The notes: a model not told the origin generated them from the sequence alone. DNA of 64,000 nt from Candidatus Dechloromonas phosphoritropha (GCA_016722705.1 JADKGN010000001.1:1028657-1092656); one strand, 5' to 3'; numbered from the stretch's first letter, positions 34,909 to 44,417 are shown. Program-made: numbers and translations.

Positions 34909-36420
34909 GTACAAAGGCGAGCGCAGCGGGTTCTGAGCGAACAGTTCTTTCCAGACCCGTGGCGTGAGTTCATGGACGCGGTCGGCGGGGTGCTCGGCGA
35001 CGCGCTGCAGGACATCGACGAGATAATCGTAGGGGTCGATCTGATGCAGCCGACAGGTAACGATCAGGCTCTGGATGATCCCGACCTGCCTGGCGCCGAA
35101 CTCCGTCCAGCAGAACAGCCAGGAGCGGCGCCCCATGGGAATCACCCGCAGGGCGCGTTCGAGGTGATTGGTGTCGATCGGCACGTCCGGGTCGGCGAGG
35201 AAGACCTCCAGTCCCCATCGTCGATCGCGCGTGTAGGCCAGCACCCTGGTCAGCGGATTGCGCGGTAACAGCCCCTGCGCCGCGAAGCGTTCGCCAACCC
35301 AGGCGAAGAAACGCTCGACGATCGGTTTGGCATGCTCCAGACGATAGTCGCGCTTCCTTGCACCGGTGAGCTTTTGCTCGCGGATGCGCTCTTCGACCTG
35401 ATACAGGTCCCCAATGAGCGCGAGTGCCTGCGCTGCCGCTTCTGGTTCCGCGTCTTGCGCGTCAAAGAACTTACGACGCGTGTGCGCCCAGCATTGGGCG
35501 TGCGTGATCCCGATCTGCGCCGCGTAATGACTGTAGGCCTGATAGCCGTCCGACAACAGCACCGCGCCTTCGGCGGCGGTCAGTCCGAGGGCCGCCTCGA
35601 CGTGCTTGAACTCGCGACTGGCGAAGAAGGGGAAACAGATTTCGTCGCCTTCGCCATACACCGGCCAGAAGTACGCCGCTTTCAGCTTGCCGGGTGCGCC
35701 CTGTCCGGCCTTGATCGGCGTCTCGTCCATCGCCTTGACGCGCGAGCTGCGGATCGAGGCAAACTGCGCCTCGTAGATCGGTTCGAGCAGAGTGATGCCC
35801 TGTTGCCCGATCTGCGTCAGCCACGGCCGGCTGACGGTGATTCCCGCATCGGCCAGGCGTTGATGCTGGCGATACAGTGGCAGGTGGTAGGCAAATTTGT
35901 CAATCAGCAGTCCGGCGACGAAGCTGACGTCGGCCCGGCTGCCCTCAATGACACCGGCCGGCGCGTTGGCGCAGACCAGTGTCTGGTTACTCTTGAGCTT
36001 GATTACCGGCCGGCGATACTTGATCACCACGTAGCTACCCGGCCGTTGCGCCAGGCGATAGCTGTCCTTGTGGCTGATGACCTCGTAGTCCTCGGGAGAG
36101 AGGCCTTCGACTTCCGGCGCGGTGAGCTCGACGACTTCGACTGGGACGCGGTTCTCGTCGAAGAAGGGCACGCTTTCGTCACTGGGACGCTTGCTGGTCG
36201 GCTGACGGGTATGCGCGGCGACGGGGCGACCTGGTGACTCAGAACCTGGTGGGGGCGTCGGGAACTCGCCGAGACTCAGTTGGCCGCTCGGCGTGACGTC
36301 GATGCGTCGTTCGCTTTTCTGGCCGAAGATCTGGCGCTTGAACCAGTCGATTTGTTGCTTCAGTGCGGTGATTTCAGCAGACAGCGTCTGGCACAGATCC
36401 AGCACCTCTTGCGGGCACAA
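34894..36420 (-). CDS. tnpC: IS66 TnpC transposase
   Basis: About 508 residues, the DDE transposase of IS66. N-terminal leucine-rich coiled coil (ITALKQQIDWFKRQIFGQKS), zinc-finger-like middle, and core with SSRVKAMDETPIKAGQ (first Asp), VLLSDGYQAYSHYA (second Asp) and TNHLERALRVIPMGRRSWLF (Glu). The last five codons or so (YALPK) fall in the flanking IS630, so the native C-terminus may have ended slightly differently. The start codon is uncertain: TTG at 36420 is used, with no ATG in frame nearby. Confidence 0.85.
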   Translation of the reverse strand: MCPQEVLDLCQTLSAEITALKQQIDWFKRQIFGQKSERRIDVTPSGQLSLGEFPTPPPGSESPGRPVAAHTRQPTSKRPSDESVPFFDENRVPVEVVELTAPEVEGLSPEDYEVISHKDSYRLAQRPGSYVVIKYRRPVIKLKSNQTLVCANAPAGVIEGSRADVSFVAGLLIDKFAYHLPLYRQHQRLADAGITVSRPWLTQIGQQGITLLEPIYEAQFASIRSSRVKAMDETPIKAGQGAPGKLKAAYFWPVYGEGDEICFPFFASREFKHVEAALGLTAAEGAVLLSDGYQAYSHYAAQIGITHAQCWAHTRRKFFDAQDAEPEAAAQALALIGDLYQVEERIREQKLTGARKRDYRLEHAKPIVERFFAWVGERFAAQGLLPRNPLTRVLAYTRDRRWGLEVFLADPDVPIDTNHLERALRVIPMGRRSWLFCWTEFGARQVGIIQSLIVTCRLHQIDPYDYLVDVLQRVAEHPADRVHELTPRVWKELFAQNPLRSPLYALPK

Positions 36421-36481
36421 TGCTGCGGCTTGTTCGAGGTTGTAAAACCGTCTGGTAACGTGCTGAATCCATGCGTGTATT

Positions 36482-36859
36482 TTAACACAAGCCGCTGTTT
36501 TGAAGCGTTTTTATGGGCGCTCCAGAGGCGTGATAACGCTTCTTCCGGCGTCCCGGCTCGATCCCTTCGAGGAGCAGTTTCAGACCGGTCCAGTCGATTT
36601 CGCACGTGCGCACTTTATCCCAGTTGGCGACGAAACGGCCTTCTTCGAGACGCTTGGCCCACAGGCAGAAGCCGCTGCGATCCCAGTAGAGCACCTTCAC
36701 CTGAGTGCCACGGCGATTGAAGAAGACGAAGAGCTGGCCGCTCAGCGGGTCCTGACCGAGGACATGACGGGTGATCGCGTACAGACCGTCGAAGGATTTG
36801 CGCAGGTCGACCGGCTGGCCATAGACTTGGACGCGGATTTGGCCTTCAGGGAAAAACAT
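36482..36859 (-). CDS. tnpB: IS66 accessory protein TnpB (Orf2)
   Basis: 125 residues from MFFPEGQIRVQVYG at 36859. Family features: VYGQPVDLRKSFDGLYAIT, LFVFFNRRGTQVKVLYWDRS, GFCLWAKRLEEGRF. Required with TnpA and TnpC for IS66 movement; biochemical role unknown. Its start overlaps the tnpA stop by 1 bp, suggesting coupled translation. Confidence 0.9.
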   Translation of the reverse strand: MFFPEGQIRVQVYGQPVDLRKSFDGLYAITRHVLGQDPLSGQLFVFFNRRGTQVKVLYWDRSGFCLWAKRLEEGRFVANWDKVRTCEIDWTGLKLLLEGIEPGRRKKRYHASGAPIKTLQNSGLC

Positions 36860-37167
36860 CAGCGGCGCTCCAGCTGCAGGATCAGGCCGCCGCCGAGGTC
36901 GAGGGTGAGGTGGAAACGAGCGGGCGTCGCCGTGGTTGTGCTCAGAGGGCCGACGTCGACGAAGGTGGCCGGCTGGCCGCTGGCCTTGTCCTGACTGTCG
37001 AGGGCGATGCCCAGACGTGTGCGCCAGCGATGGAAGCTGGTATCGCTGATCCCTTCGCGTTTGCAGAAGGTCGCAACGTTCAAACCGCTGCCCGGAAATC
37101 GCGACAGCAACGCCTCCCATTCGCTCGCGCTACGCCGCACCCGCGACCCTTCCCCTGCCTTGGCCAT
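36859..37167 (-). CDS. tnpA: IS66 accessory protein TnpA
   Basis: 102-residue helix-turn-helix protein: WEALLSRFPGSGLNVATFCK followed by REGISDTSFHRWRTRLG. Typical first gene of IS66-family elements. Confidence 0.88.
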   Translation of the reverse strand: MAKAGEGSRVRRSASEWEALLSRFPGSGLNVATFCKREGISDTSFHRWRTRLGIALDSQDKASGQPATFVDVGPLSTTTATPARFHLTLDLGGGLILQLERR

Positions 37168-37256
37168 CCTGGCCTCCTCCGCGTTTCGTGATTCGAGGAG
37201 GACATTGTCGACAGCACGATCGGCGCTGGAAAGAACGCCGCAGAGTTACCGGTTAC

Positions 37257-37590
37257 GTGCATGCAGCTATTCCTCGACGAAGTGGCGGCACGTCATCCGA
37301 TGGATCGGATCGTCAAGGTCCTTGACGGTGCGGGCTGGCATGCCAGCCAAGCACTCAGAACACCCGAAAACATACACCTGCTACCGTTGCCTCCCTATGC
37401 CCCTGAACTCAACCCGGTCGAGCATCTCTGGGATGAACTGCGCGAGAAGTTCTTCCACAACCTGGCCTTCGATAGCATCGATGCACTTGAAGATCAGCTC
37501 GAATCGAGCCTCAAAACCCTTGAATCAGAGCACCAGCGTGTCCGCTCAATCGTACACTGGCCGTGGATCGTTAATGCATTAACGAATTAG
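37257..37590 (+). pseudogene. IS630-family transposase, C-terminal part
   Basis: 110 codons from the IS66 right border: MQLFLDEVAARHPMDRIVKV, the second Asp in VLDGAGWHAS, and the Glu in PYAPELNPVEHLWDELREKF. It is the continuation of the gene begun at 34292. Both halves together would make a full-length IS630 transposase apart from what IS66 removed or separated. Confidence 0.88.
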
Positions 37591-37598
37591 AAATTGAA

Positions 37599-37767
37599 TA
37601 ACAGGTTGAGTGGGCGAGATGCAGTAGCATCCGAGCCCCTCGACCGCCAAGTCAAGGTTGCCCAACATGAGTTACACGCAGTTCACCCGGAACGAACGTT
37701 ACCAGATTGCCATCCTTGCCAAGACAGGACATGACCGAAGCAGCATAGCCCGGTTGATGAATCGACC
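37599..37767 (+). pseudogene. IS30-family element, continuation with transposase 5' end
   Basis: After the TA duplication the IS30 leader resumes and the transposase begins (MSYTQFTRNERYQIAILAKT...SSIARLMNRP), nearly the same as IS30-1. After about 33 codons the frame is broken at 37768 by sequence resembling an IS5 end. This is the outer shell of the IS30 > IS630 > IS66 nest. Confidence 0.85.
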
Positions 37768-37831
37768 TAAGGAAACGCTAATTGATTCCATCTTTCCATG
37801 CATGCGTATGGTATTTTGAAATACTGATTTG
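37768..37831. mobile_element. Short IS5-type end remnant
   Basis: AAGGAAACGCTAATTGATTCC resembles the IS5-type terminus at 16716 (AGGGAACCGCTGATCAATTC). Only about 60 bp remain before the IS3-C element. Confidence 0.4.
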
Positions 37832-37947
37832 TGAACCGGCCCCGATATTTCTGGACACAGATTTGGGGTTAAATCGTGTCTGAAAAAGGGGTACTGAAAT
37901 GCTGAATGAGATGAAAGTGGGAGGTGTTGCGCCGGGGGTGCTGGAAG

Positions 37948-39338
37948 CAATCCTCTCAACTTAGTCCATAGTCATACGGCGGGTTTGTAAGCAAAGGACA
38001 GGTGAGGCTTTCGCTGGTTTGGCCGAGGTCGAGCACGATCAGGGATAAATTTCTGAAGGTTTTTGACGATTTCCGAGAAGATTTCCTTGGTAACTCGGGT
38101 GGTGATTTGCTGCACACCCGCCAAGACTCGGGGCAAGATACGACGTACGGTATTGAAGGCCATCGTCCGATTCACTCGCCATGGCGAATCGCTGGGCAGC
38201 CGCTCTTCCGCAGCCAGGTAGGTGGCCAGGGCATTGAGATTGTCACACACCATCTTGGCCCCAACATCCTGGCAGGCGGCCAGCCAAGTCAGGCCGGACG
38301 TGTGCTCCAGATTGAGCCGGTGTTTGATGCGCTTGAACGCCTCCTCGATACGCCAACGGCTGTGATAAAGGGCTGAGAAGCTTGTGGCCGGATACCGCGC
38401 GGTATCAAGCAAGGAGGTCATCAAGACCCGTACCTTGCCAGTCGGCGTCACCTGACGAATCAGGCGAACCATAGAAGGCAGACGCGGACACTCGTAATCA
38501 ATGGCATCCTGACGATGCGGTGGCGGCAATGTCACCTGCGCCTCATCTTCTCCGGATCGCATGAACTGGGTGATGGCAGAAAAGGAAGCGGACGAATCAC
38601 AGCGTATGCAAAAGGGGATACCTCGATGCAACAGCGCCGCGACCAACCAGGCACCCGGATACCCGCGATCAAGCACCAGCATGTCCTGAGCACCGAGTCG
38701 GTCAAGCCGCTCAAACAACATCTGACGTTCGCCGACCAGCGAACTGTGCAAAATCAGCGAGTCGAACAATTCGATCCCTGGCCGAAACAAACCGAAGATG
38801 GCCGCTTCTCGAATATGGCGGCGCCCTTCCAGGTCAAGCAAGGTCAGACGTACCTTCGATGCATCCGCCGCCAAGACCCGCAAGCCTTGCCAGTCCGGCT
38901 GCTGCGGAACGACCTCATCGACCAGGCGCAGCAATTCTGTATTGAGCGGCTCAAAGAGATTGGCGACCAGATGGCTGCGCGCCTTTGAGAAGGCACTGGC
39001 CGTGATCGCCCGACAAAGGCGGGTTCTTCCGGCAAGCAGGGCAAAGCAGGAATCAAGCTCCGCCTGAACTGCGCCGCGAATGCCGGTGAGCAGGAAAGCG
39101 ATCAGATTCGTGAATGGCAATTCACGGTTTCGGGTGAAAAACCGAGGCTCGCGGCGGGCGGCGGCAAGGAAATTGGCGCCATGAATGTAGTCCGTTAGCC
39201 GTGAAACGATATTGGCATATTTAGGCCGTCATATAACGCCTATTTATATCAATTGGTTACATGCTCGATTATATCTTGGCGCGGCCAGATGGCAAAGTTG
39301 CCAAAATTAGATGACAGACCGCTAAGTCAAGAGGATTG
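37948..39338 (-). mobile_element. IS4-family element, copy 2 (IS4-2, 1391 bp)
   Basis: Same ends and length as IS4-1, in opposite orientation. Perfect 10-bp target duplication GTGCTGGAAG (37938-37947 and 39339-39348). It interrupts orfA of IS3-C. Confidence 0.93.
37972..39120 (-). CDS. IS4-family transposase (IS4-2)
   Basis: Translation is the same as that of the IS4-1 transposase throughout, including the TTG start and the missing conventional start upstream. DDE residues as described for IS4-1. Intact. Confidence 0.88.
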   Translation of the reverse strand: MPFTNLIAFLLTGIRGAVQAELDSCFALLAGRTRLCRAITASAFSKARSHLVANLFEPLNTELLRLVDEVVPQQPDWQGLRVLAADASKVRLTLLDLEGRRHIREAAIFGLFRPGIELFDSLILHSSLVGERQMLFERLDRLGAQDMLVLDRGYPGAWLVAALLHRGIPFCIRCDSSASFSAITQFMRSGEDEAQVTLPPPHRQDAIDYECPRLPSMVRLIRQVTPTGKVRVLMTSLLDTARYPATSFSALYHSRWRIEEAFKRIKHRLNLEHTSGLTWLAACQDVGAKMVCDNLNALATYLAAEERLPSDSPWRVNRTMAFNTVRRILPRVLAGVQQITTRVTKEIFSEIVKNLQKFIPDRARPRPNQRKPHLSFAYKPAV

Positions 39339-39683
39339 GTGCTGGAAGGAGCGCGGAGCGCGACTGGAAGCGCCCCCGGCGCGGCGCCGGAAATCAGGCG
39401 CTGGTCGGCGGGGCGGAAGAAGGAAGTGGTGCTGCGCTTGTTGCGCGGCGAGCCGGTCGATGCGCTTTCGCGGGAGGTGTCGGTGCCGATATACAAGCTC
39501 GAAAAAATGGCGTGATCGAGCGCTGTCCGGAATCGATGCCGGCCTCAAGGAGCGCGAGCATGATCCCGTGGTGGCCCAACTTGACGATGCCAACCGACGC
39601 ATCGGCGAACTGGTCATGGAAATCGAGATTCTGCGCAAGGAGAGGCAGGCGAAACGCCCTTTGGTCGGGCGGAGGTCATCGCG

Positions 39684-40583
39684 ATGAGCCGCGAGACCTC
39701 CGTGGGAGCAGGCAAGCCTTATGGCCTGGAACGGGTCTGTCGCGTGCTCCAATTTCCTCGCGCGACAATCTACGCCCAGCAAGCGCGGGAAGCTGGGGTC
39801 GTGGCACCCCTGTTTCCGATGCGCCGTGGGCCCAAGCCGAAGATACCGGACACGGATCTTGTGCCCGCCATTCGCGCCGATCTGGCGGCGTCGCCCTTCG
39901 TTGGCGAGGGACATCGCAAGGTCTGGGCGCGCCTGCGCATCGTCCAGGGCATCCGCGTGTCGCGTGCCCGCATCCTGCGCCTGATGCGCGAGAATCAGCT
40001 GCTTTCGCCACACCGTCGGCCCCAGGGCGTTCCCAAACGGCACGATGGGACGATCACCACGGATCGCCCGAACACGATGTGGGGCACCGACGGTATCCGC
40101 ATCGAGACGCTCGATCAGGGCTGGGTCTGGGTGTTCTCGGCGGTCGATCACTTTGACGCCTGCTGCGTCGGCATCCATGCGGTGAAGATCGGCAACCGTT
40201 TCGCGGCCTTGCAGCCGATCGCCCAGGGCCTGCTGGCCGAATTCGGCGCCACCGGCGCCGATGCCGGACGCGGCTTGGCGTTGCGCATGGATCATGGCAC
40301 CCAATACACGGCCAACGACTTCCTCAACCAGGTCAAGTTCTGGGGGGTCGCGCCGAGCTTCGCCTTGGTCGCCGAACCGCAGACCAACGGCGTCGCCGAA
40401 CGTTTCAACCGGACGCTGAAGGAGCAGGCCATCCACGGCCGCGTCTTCCGCAACGTCGACGAGGTGCGCGTCGCCGTGACCGAGTTCAAGGAACGATACA
40501 ATCATCACTGGCGTCTTGAAAAACTGGGCTTCATGTCACCCCTCGAAGCCCGTCAGGCGTATGCCTTGCGAAAGGCGGCCTGA
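39684..40583 (+). CDS. IS3-family OrfB transposase (IS3-C)
   Basis: 299 residues. HTH_21-like region FVGEGHRKVWARLRIVQGIRV, rve core with TMWGTDGIRIETLDQGWVWV (first Asp), ALRMDHGTQYTANDF (second Asp) and QTNGVAERFNRTLKEQAIHG (Glu). It is a distinct IS3 subgroup from IS3-A/B. Intact although orfA is disrupted. Confidence 0.9.
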   Translation: MSRETSVGAGKPYGLERVCRVLQFPRATIYAQQAREAGVVAPLFPMRRGPKPKIPDTDLVPAIRADLAASPFVGEGHRKVWARLRIVQGIRVSRARILRLMRENQLLSPHRRPQGVPKRHDGTITTDRPNTMWGTDGIRIETLDQGWVWVFSAVDHFDACCVGIHAVKIGNRFAALQPIAQGLLAEFGATGADAGRGLALRMDHGTQYTANDFLNQVKFWGVAPSFALVAEPQTNGVAERFNRTLKEQAIHGRVFRNVDEVRVAVTEFKERYNHHWRLEKLGFMSPLEARQAYALRKAA

Positions 40584-41115
40584 GTTGCAATACCGTGTCC
40601 AGATAATCCGAGCCGGTACAACAAACCGAGCCTTCTACTACGTCGACGGAATCCCCACAAAGGGCTACTGGATCGATCTCGACGATGTTTACGACACCGA
40701 TGAGGTGCTAACCAAGTTGGTGCAATCCGGAATTGCCGAGCCCGACTATGGTGGCGACCTACTTGTCGCTGATGTCGAGGGTGCGCTGGCTTGGGCTTTC
40801 TACTCCAGTTGTTGCGACTCAATGGCATTGGATGACTTCAATGCCTGTCGCGACGAATGCGACGACGAAAACGCAGCAGCGGCTTTTATCGAGTGGTTCG
40901 GCACATGGGATGCCAACACCTACGAGGAAGCCTACCAGGGGCTCTACGACAACGAGGAGGCATTTGCCGAGCAGTTGATCGAAGACACCGGGATGCTGGC
41001 AGAAATTCCGGAACATCTGCAGTGCTACTTTGACTATGGACGTTTCACACACGACTTGTTTATCACTGACTATTACTTCGCCGATGACGGGTATGTGTTC
41101 AACAGAAATGTCTGA
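40584..41115 (+). CDS. ardA: ArdA-like antirestriction protein, 5' end replaced by IS3-C
   Basis: About 165 native codons. ArdA proteins are acidic DNA mimics that block type I restriction enzymes, often plasmid- or transposon-borne. The fit rests on the very acidic composition, the KGYWIDLDDV segment, and the C-terminal half TYEEAYQGLYDNEEAFAEQL followed by IPEHLQCYFDYGRFTHDLF, which is the standard ArdA ending. The native start is lost: IS3-C ends at 40620 and codons before it come from the IS; a TTG at 40584 could still serve as a start. A strong terminator follows at 41119. Confidence 0.75.
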
Positions 41116-41118
41116 CTT

Positions 41119-41149
41119 CAAGGCCGGGGGGAAACCCTCGGCCTTTTTT
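41119..41149 (+). terminator. Rho-independent terminator after ardA-like gene
   Basis: AAGGCCG and CGGCCTT arms with a GGGG/CCC inner stem and GAAA-type loop, followed by TTTTTT. It lies 4 bp after the ArdA stop codon and fits rightward transcription. Confidence 0.88.
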
Positions 41150-41291
41150 GTCTGTACCCTATGAGCGAAGTAATCGGCCCACTGCCGCAAATCGCGCCGA
41201 AGAAACACGGTGTGCCGTAGATGTGGCACAGTGTGCGTGGTGCCGCTGAAGACCGGTAAGACAATGGTGCTAAATGCCCGCGTATGAGCGT
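41150..41291. other. Gene-poor segment left of IS4-3
   Basis: About 140 bp after the ArdA terminator. Only very short frames. A frame starting ATGAGCGTGGTCCTGGGC at 41284 is interrupted by IS4-3 after the target duplication and continues at 44418 for about 24 codons to a TGA; I do not recognise it. Confidence 0.4.
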
Positions 41292-42553
41292 GGTCCTGGG
41301 CCAATCCTCTTGACTTAGCGGTCTGTCATCTAATTTTGGCAACTTTGCCATCTGGCCGCGCCAAGATATAATCGAGCATGTAACCAATTGATATAAATAG
41401 GCGTTATATGACGGCCTAAATATGCCAATATCGTTTCACGGCTAACGGACTACATTCATGGCGCCAATTTCCTTGCCGCCGCCCGCCGCGAGCCTCGGTT
41501 TTTCACCCGAAACCGTGAATTGCCATTCACGAATCTGATCGCTTTCCTGCTCACCGGCATTCGCGGCGCAGTTCAGGCGGAGCTTGATTCCTGCTTTGCC
41601 CTGCTTGCCGGAAGAACCCGCCTTTGTCGGGCGATCACGGCCAGTGCCTTCTCAAAGGCGCGCAGCCATCTGGTCGCCAATCTCTTTGAGCCGCTCAATA
41701 CAGAATTGCTGCGCCTGGTCGATGAGGTCGTTCCGCAGCAGCCGGACTGGCAAGGCTTGCGGGTCTTGGCGGCGGATGCATCGAAGGTACGTCTGACCTT
41801 GCTTGACCTGGAAGGGCGCCGCCATATTCGAGAAGCGGCCATCTTCGGTTTGTTTCGGCCAGGGATCGAATTGTTCGACTCGCTGATTTTGCACAGTTCG
41901 CTGGTCGGCGAACGTCAGATGTTGTTTGAGCGGCTTGACCGACTCGGTGCTCAGGACATGCTGGTGCTTGATCGCGGGTATCCGGGTGCCTGGTTGGTCG
42001 CGGCGCTGTTGCATCGAGGTATCCCCTTTTGCATACGCTGTGATTCGTCCGCTTCCTTTTCTGCCATCACCCAGTTCATGCGATCCGGAGAAGATGAGGC
42101 GCAGGTGACATTGCCGCCACCGCATCGTCAGGATGCCATTGATTACGAGTGTCCGCGTCTGCCTTCTATGGTTCGCCTGATTCGTCAGGTGACGCCGACT
42201 GGCAAGGTACGGGTCTTGATGACCTCCTTGCTTGATACCGCGCGGTATCCGGCCACAAGCTTCTCAGCCCTTTATCACAGCCGTTGGCGTATCGAGGAGG
42301 CGTTCAAGCGCATCAAACACCGGCTCAATCTGGAGCACACGTCCGGCCTTCTTGGCTGGCCGCCTGCCAGGATGTTGGGGCCAAGATGGTGTGTGACAAT
42401 TTCAATGCCCTGGCCACCTACCTGGCTGCGGAAGAGCGGCTGCCCAGCGATTCGCCATGGCGAGTGAATCGGACGATGGCCTTCAATACCGTACGTCGTA
42501 TCTTGCCCCGAGTCTTGGCGGGTGTGCAGCAAATCACCACCCGAGTTACCAAG

Positions 42554-44275
42554 CCCGAATTTTTCATAAAAGCAGGCGAATCTCGTTTAACCCATTGATA
42601 TAATTGGGGTTACGCCAATAACGCTTTGTAAGAAGCCTAAACGAGACCGCCTATGGACTATTCTATCCCAACCCAGCTTCGCTTTCCCGCCAGCGCCGGA
42701 TTTACGATCCGGGCAGAGTTTGACGGCGGGGCGATGTCCTCCGACTTTGGCGCACTCCTGTTGCGTGGCATCGACCTGCAAATCGGCCTGATTCCCCGCC
42801 TGGTCAGCGCGATTCACGACAAACGCCACGCCTCGTACATTGACCATCCCCTGGCCGACCTGCTTCGTCAGCGGATATTCCAGACCGCCAGCGGTTACGC
42901 CGACGGTAATGACGCCAACACGCTGCGGCGCGATCCGCTGTTCAAACTGGCGGTCGGTCGTGCCCCGCTGGACGAGGGAAATGACCTGGCCTCCGGCCCC
43001 ACGCTCTCCCGGCTCGAAAACAGCGTATCGCGCAAAGACATTTACCGCCTGGCCAAAAGCTTCGTCGACGCCTTCATCGCCAGCTACGCCCAAGCGCCTG
43101 CCGTGATCGTGCTCGATATGGATCACTCGGAGGATGCCACTCACGGGCAGCAGGAACTGGCGTTCTATAACCCCCACTACGGGAATCACTGCTACCTGCC
43201 GCTGTTTCTCTTCGAAGGACTTTCCGGGAAGTTCATTACTGCCGTCCTGCGTCCGGGCAAACGCCCGACTGGCAAGGAGAACGCGGCCATCATCAAGCGC
43301 GTGCTGCGCTTGCTCCGCCAGGCTTGGCCCGAGACCCACATCATTCTGCGCGGGGATGGCCACTTCTCGAATCCCGAACTGATGGCCTTGTGCGCGTCCG
43401 ATCCGCATCTGGACTTCCTCTTCGGCCTGGCCGGCAACCAGGTGCTCTCGCCCAAGGCCGAGCCGCTGCTGGAGAAAGCCCGTGCGCTGCACCAGACACA
43501 CAGCGCCAACGCCCAGCGCCTGGGGAATCCAGCCCCGGCGGCGACACGACTGTACGACGATATCGAGTATCAGGCGGGCTCGTGGCCCAAGGCTTACCGC
43601 GTGGTGGTCAAGGCCGAGGTGATGGCCTTGGGTGACAACCCGCGGTACGTGGTGACCTCGCTGTCCGACCCGACGCCTGATGTGCTTTACAAAGAGCTGT
43701 ACTGTGCTCGAGGGCAGGACGAGAACTTCATCAAGGCGGTGAAGAACGACTTGGCCAGTGACCGGACCTCCGATCATGCCTTCCTCGCCAATCACCTGCG
43801 GCTGTTCTATTCGTGTGCGGCGTATGGGTTGATTCACGGCTTGCGCGAGAACACGCTGGTGCATACGGAACTGGCCAAGGCGCAACCGCTGTCGATTATC
43901 CTGAAACTCTTTAAGTTGGCGGTGCGCGTGGTGCAGTACAAGGATCGGATCAAGCTGTCCTTGCCTACGTCGTGTCCGATGAAGGGGTGCTGGCGCGGGT
44001 GACCGAGTTGCTTTACCTCGTCCCGCGCCCGCCGGCACCGGCCTGATCGACTCGGCGACGCCGTCTCATGCTACCGACTCGAATCCGCTTGAGCGGAGGT
44101 CAGGTCTCGCCAGCGCTCTGTCCAGGGATCGATGGCGGCAGGGTGTGATGCCCAAAAGTTGGGGTATTTGGCCGATCATGGCGGGTTGCCAGCAAAATTC
44201 GCAGCAAGCTGACTCGCATCACGGCTGGAATGGCACGACATTGACATCGCGCGGCGGGTTTATGAAACATCCGGG
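42554..44275 (+). mobile_element. IS1380-family element
   Basis: Ends CCCGAATTTTTCATAAA and, as complement of the right end, CCCGGATGTTTCATAAA. Target duplication CAAG (42550-42553 and 44276-44279). Length 1722 bp with one transposase gene. It lies in the IS4-3 transposase. Confidence 0.92.
42653..44002 (+). CDS. IS1380-family transposase, possibly short at the C-terminus
   Basis: 449 residues. DDE_Tnp_1-type core of IS1380: APAVIVLDMDHSEDATHGQQ (first Asp), THIILRGDGHFSNPELM (second Asp) and GQDENFIKAVKNDLASDRTS (Glu region). Near 43985-43990 the DNA has GGGG where one more G would extend the protein by about 19 residues (KGVLARVTELLYLVPRP) to a stop at 44046, a likely family C-terminus. 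A one-base deletion, real or from sequencing, would explain this. The core is intact. Confidence 0.88.
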   Translation: MDYSIPTQLRFPASAGFTIRAEFDGGAMSSDFGALLLRGIDLQIGLIPRLVSAIHDKRHASYIDHPLADLLRQRIFQTASGYADGNDANTLRRDPLFKLAVGRAPLDEGNDLASGPTLSRLENSVSRKDIYRLAKSFVDAFIASYAQAPAVIVLDMDHSEDATHGQQELAFYNPHYGNHCYLPLFLFEGLSGKFITAVLRPGKRPTGKENAAIIKRVLRLLRQAWPETHIILRGDGHFSNPELMALCASDPHLDFLFGLAGNQVLSPKAEPLLEKARALHQTHSANAQRLGNPAPAATRLYDDIEYQAGSWPKAYRVVVKAEVMALGDNPRYVVTSLSDPTPDVLYKELYCARGQDENFIKAVKNDLASDRTSDHAFLANHLRLFYSCAAYGLIHGLRENTLVHTELAKAQPLSIILKLFKLAVRVVQYKDRIKLSLPTSCPMKGCWRG

Positions 44276-44417
44276 CAAGGAAATCTTCTCGGAAATCGTC
44301 AAAAACCTTCAGAAATTTATCCCTGATCGTGCTCGACCTCGGCCAAACCAGCGAAAGCCTCACCTGTCCTTTGCTTACAAACCCGCCGTATGACTATGGA
44401 CTAAGTTGAGAGGATTG

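Larger units (their letters stand above)
34909..37256 (-). mobile_element. IS66-family element
   Basis: Contains tnpA, tnpB and tnpC on the minus strand. Ends are placed by comparison of GTACAAAGGCGAGCGCAGCG on the left with the complement of the right end GTAACCGGTAACTCTGCGGC; similarity is partial, so boundaries are approximate and no 8-bp duplication was confirmed. It splits the IS630 transposase. Confidence 0.7.
34231..37598 (+). mobile_element. IS630-family element, itself split by IS66
   Basis: Ends ATTCAATTTC and, on the right, GAAATTGAA are inverted repeats, and the element is flanked by TA on both sides (34229-34230 and 37599-37600), the TA target duplication of IS630/Tc1-mariner elements. 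It sits inside an IS30 remnant and its own transposase gene is interrupted by an IS66 element (about 34909-37256). Confidence 0.88.
37901..39687 (+). pseudogene. IS3-C OrfA, interrupted by IS4-2 and frameshifted
   Basis: It begins at 37901 (MLNEMKVGGVAPGVLEG), is interrupted after codon 16 by IS4-2, and resumes at 39339 (EIRRWSAGRKKEVVLRLLRG, DALSREVSVPIYKLEK). At about 39503-39508 a run of six A's appears where five would keep the frame (KLEKWRDRALSGID); the extra base gives an early stop. The rest (EILRKERQAKRP) continues in the shifted frame to 39687 and overlaps orfB as ATGA. Confidence 0.82.
37832..40620 (+). mobile_element. IS3-family element (IS3-C), split by IS4 copy 2
   Basis: Ends begin TGAACCGGC and, as complement of the right end, TGTACCGGC, with shared TCTGGACAC further in. 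The TG...CA termini fit IS3. An IS4 element with a 10-bp duplication sits inside orfA. The right end has removed the start of an ArdA-like gene. Confidence 0.82.
41520..44393 (+). pseudogene. IS4-family transposase (IS4-3), frameshifted and interrupted
   Basis: It follows the IS4-1 protein to LEHTSGL, where the DNA reads GGCCTTCTTGG in place of GGCCTGACTTGG near 42346-42356; the lost base shifts the frame and gives a stop at 42467. The rest of the gene continues in the shifted frame to 42553, is split by IS1380 (42554-44275), and ends at 44393 (EIFSEIVKNLQKF, basic tail). Confidence 0.9.
41302..44417 (+). mobile_element. IS4-family element, copy 3 (IS4-3), split by IS1380
   Basis: Same ends as IS4-1 and perfect 10-bp target duplication GGTCCTGGGC (41292-41301 and 44418-44427). 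The transposase gene is interrupted at 42553 by an IS1380 element with its own 4-bp duplication. Removing the inner element restores a 1390-bp IS4. Confidence 0.92.
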
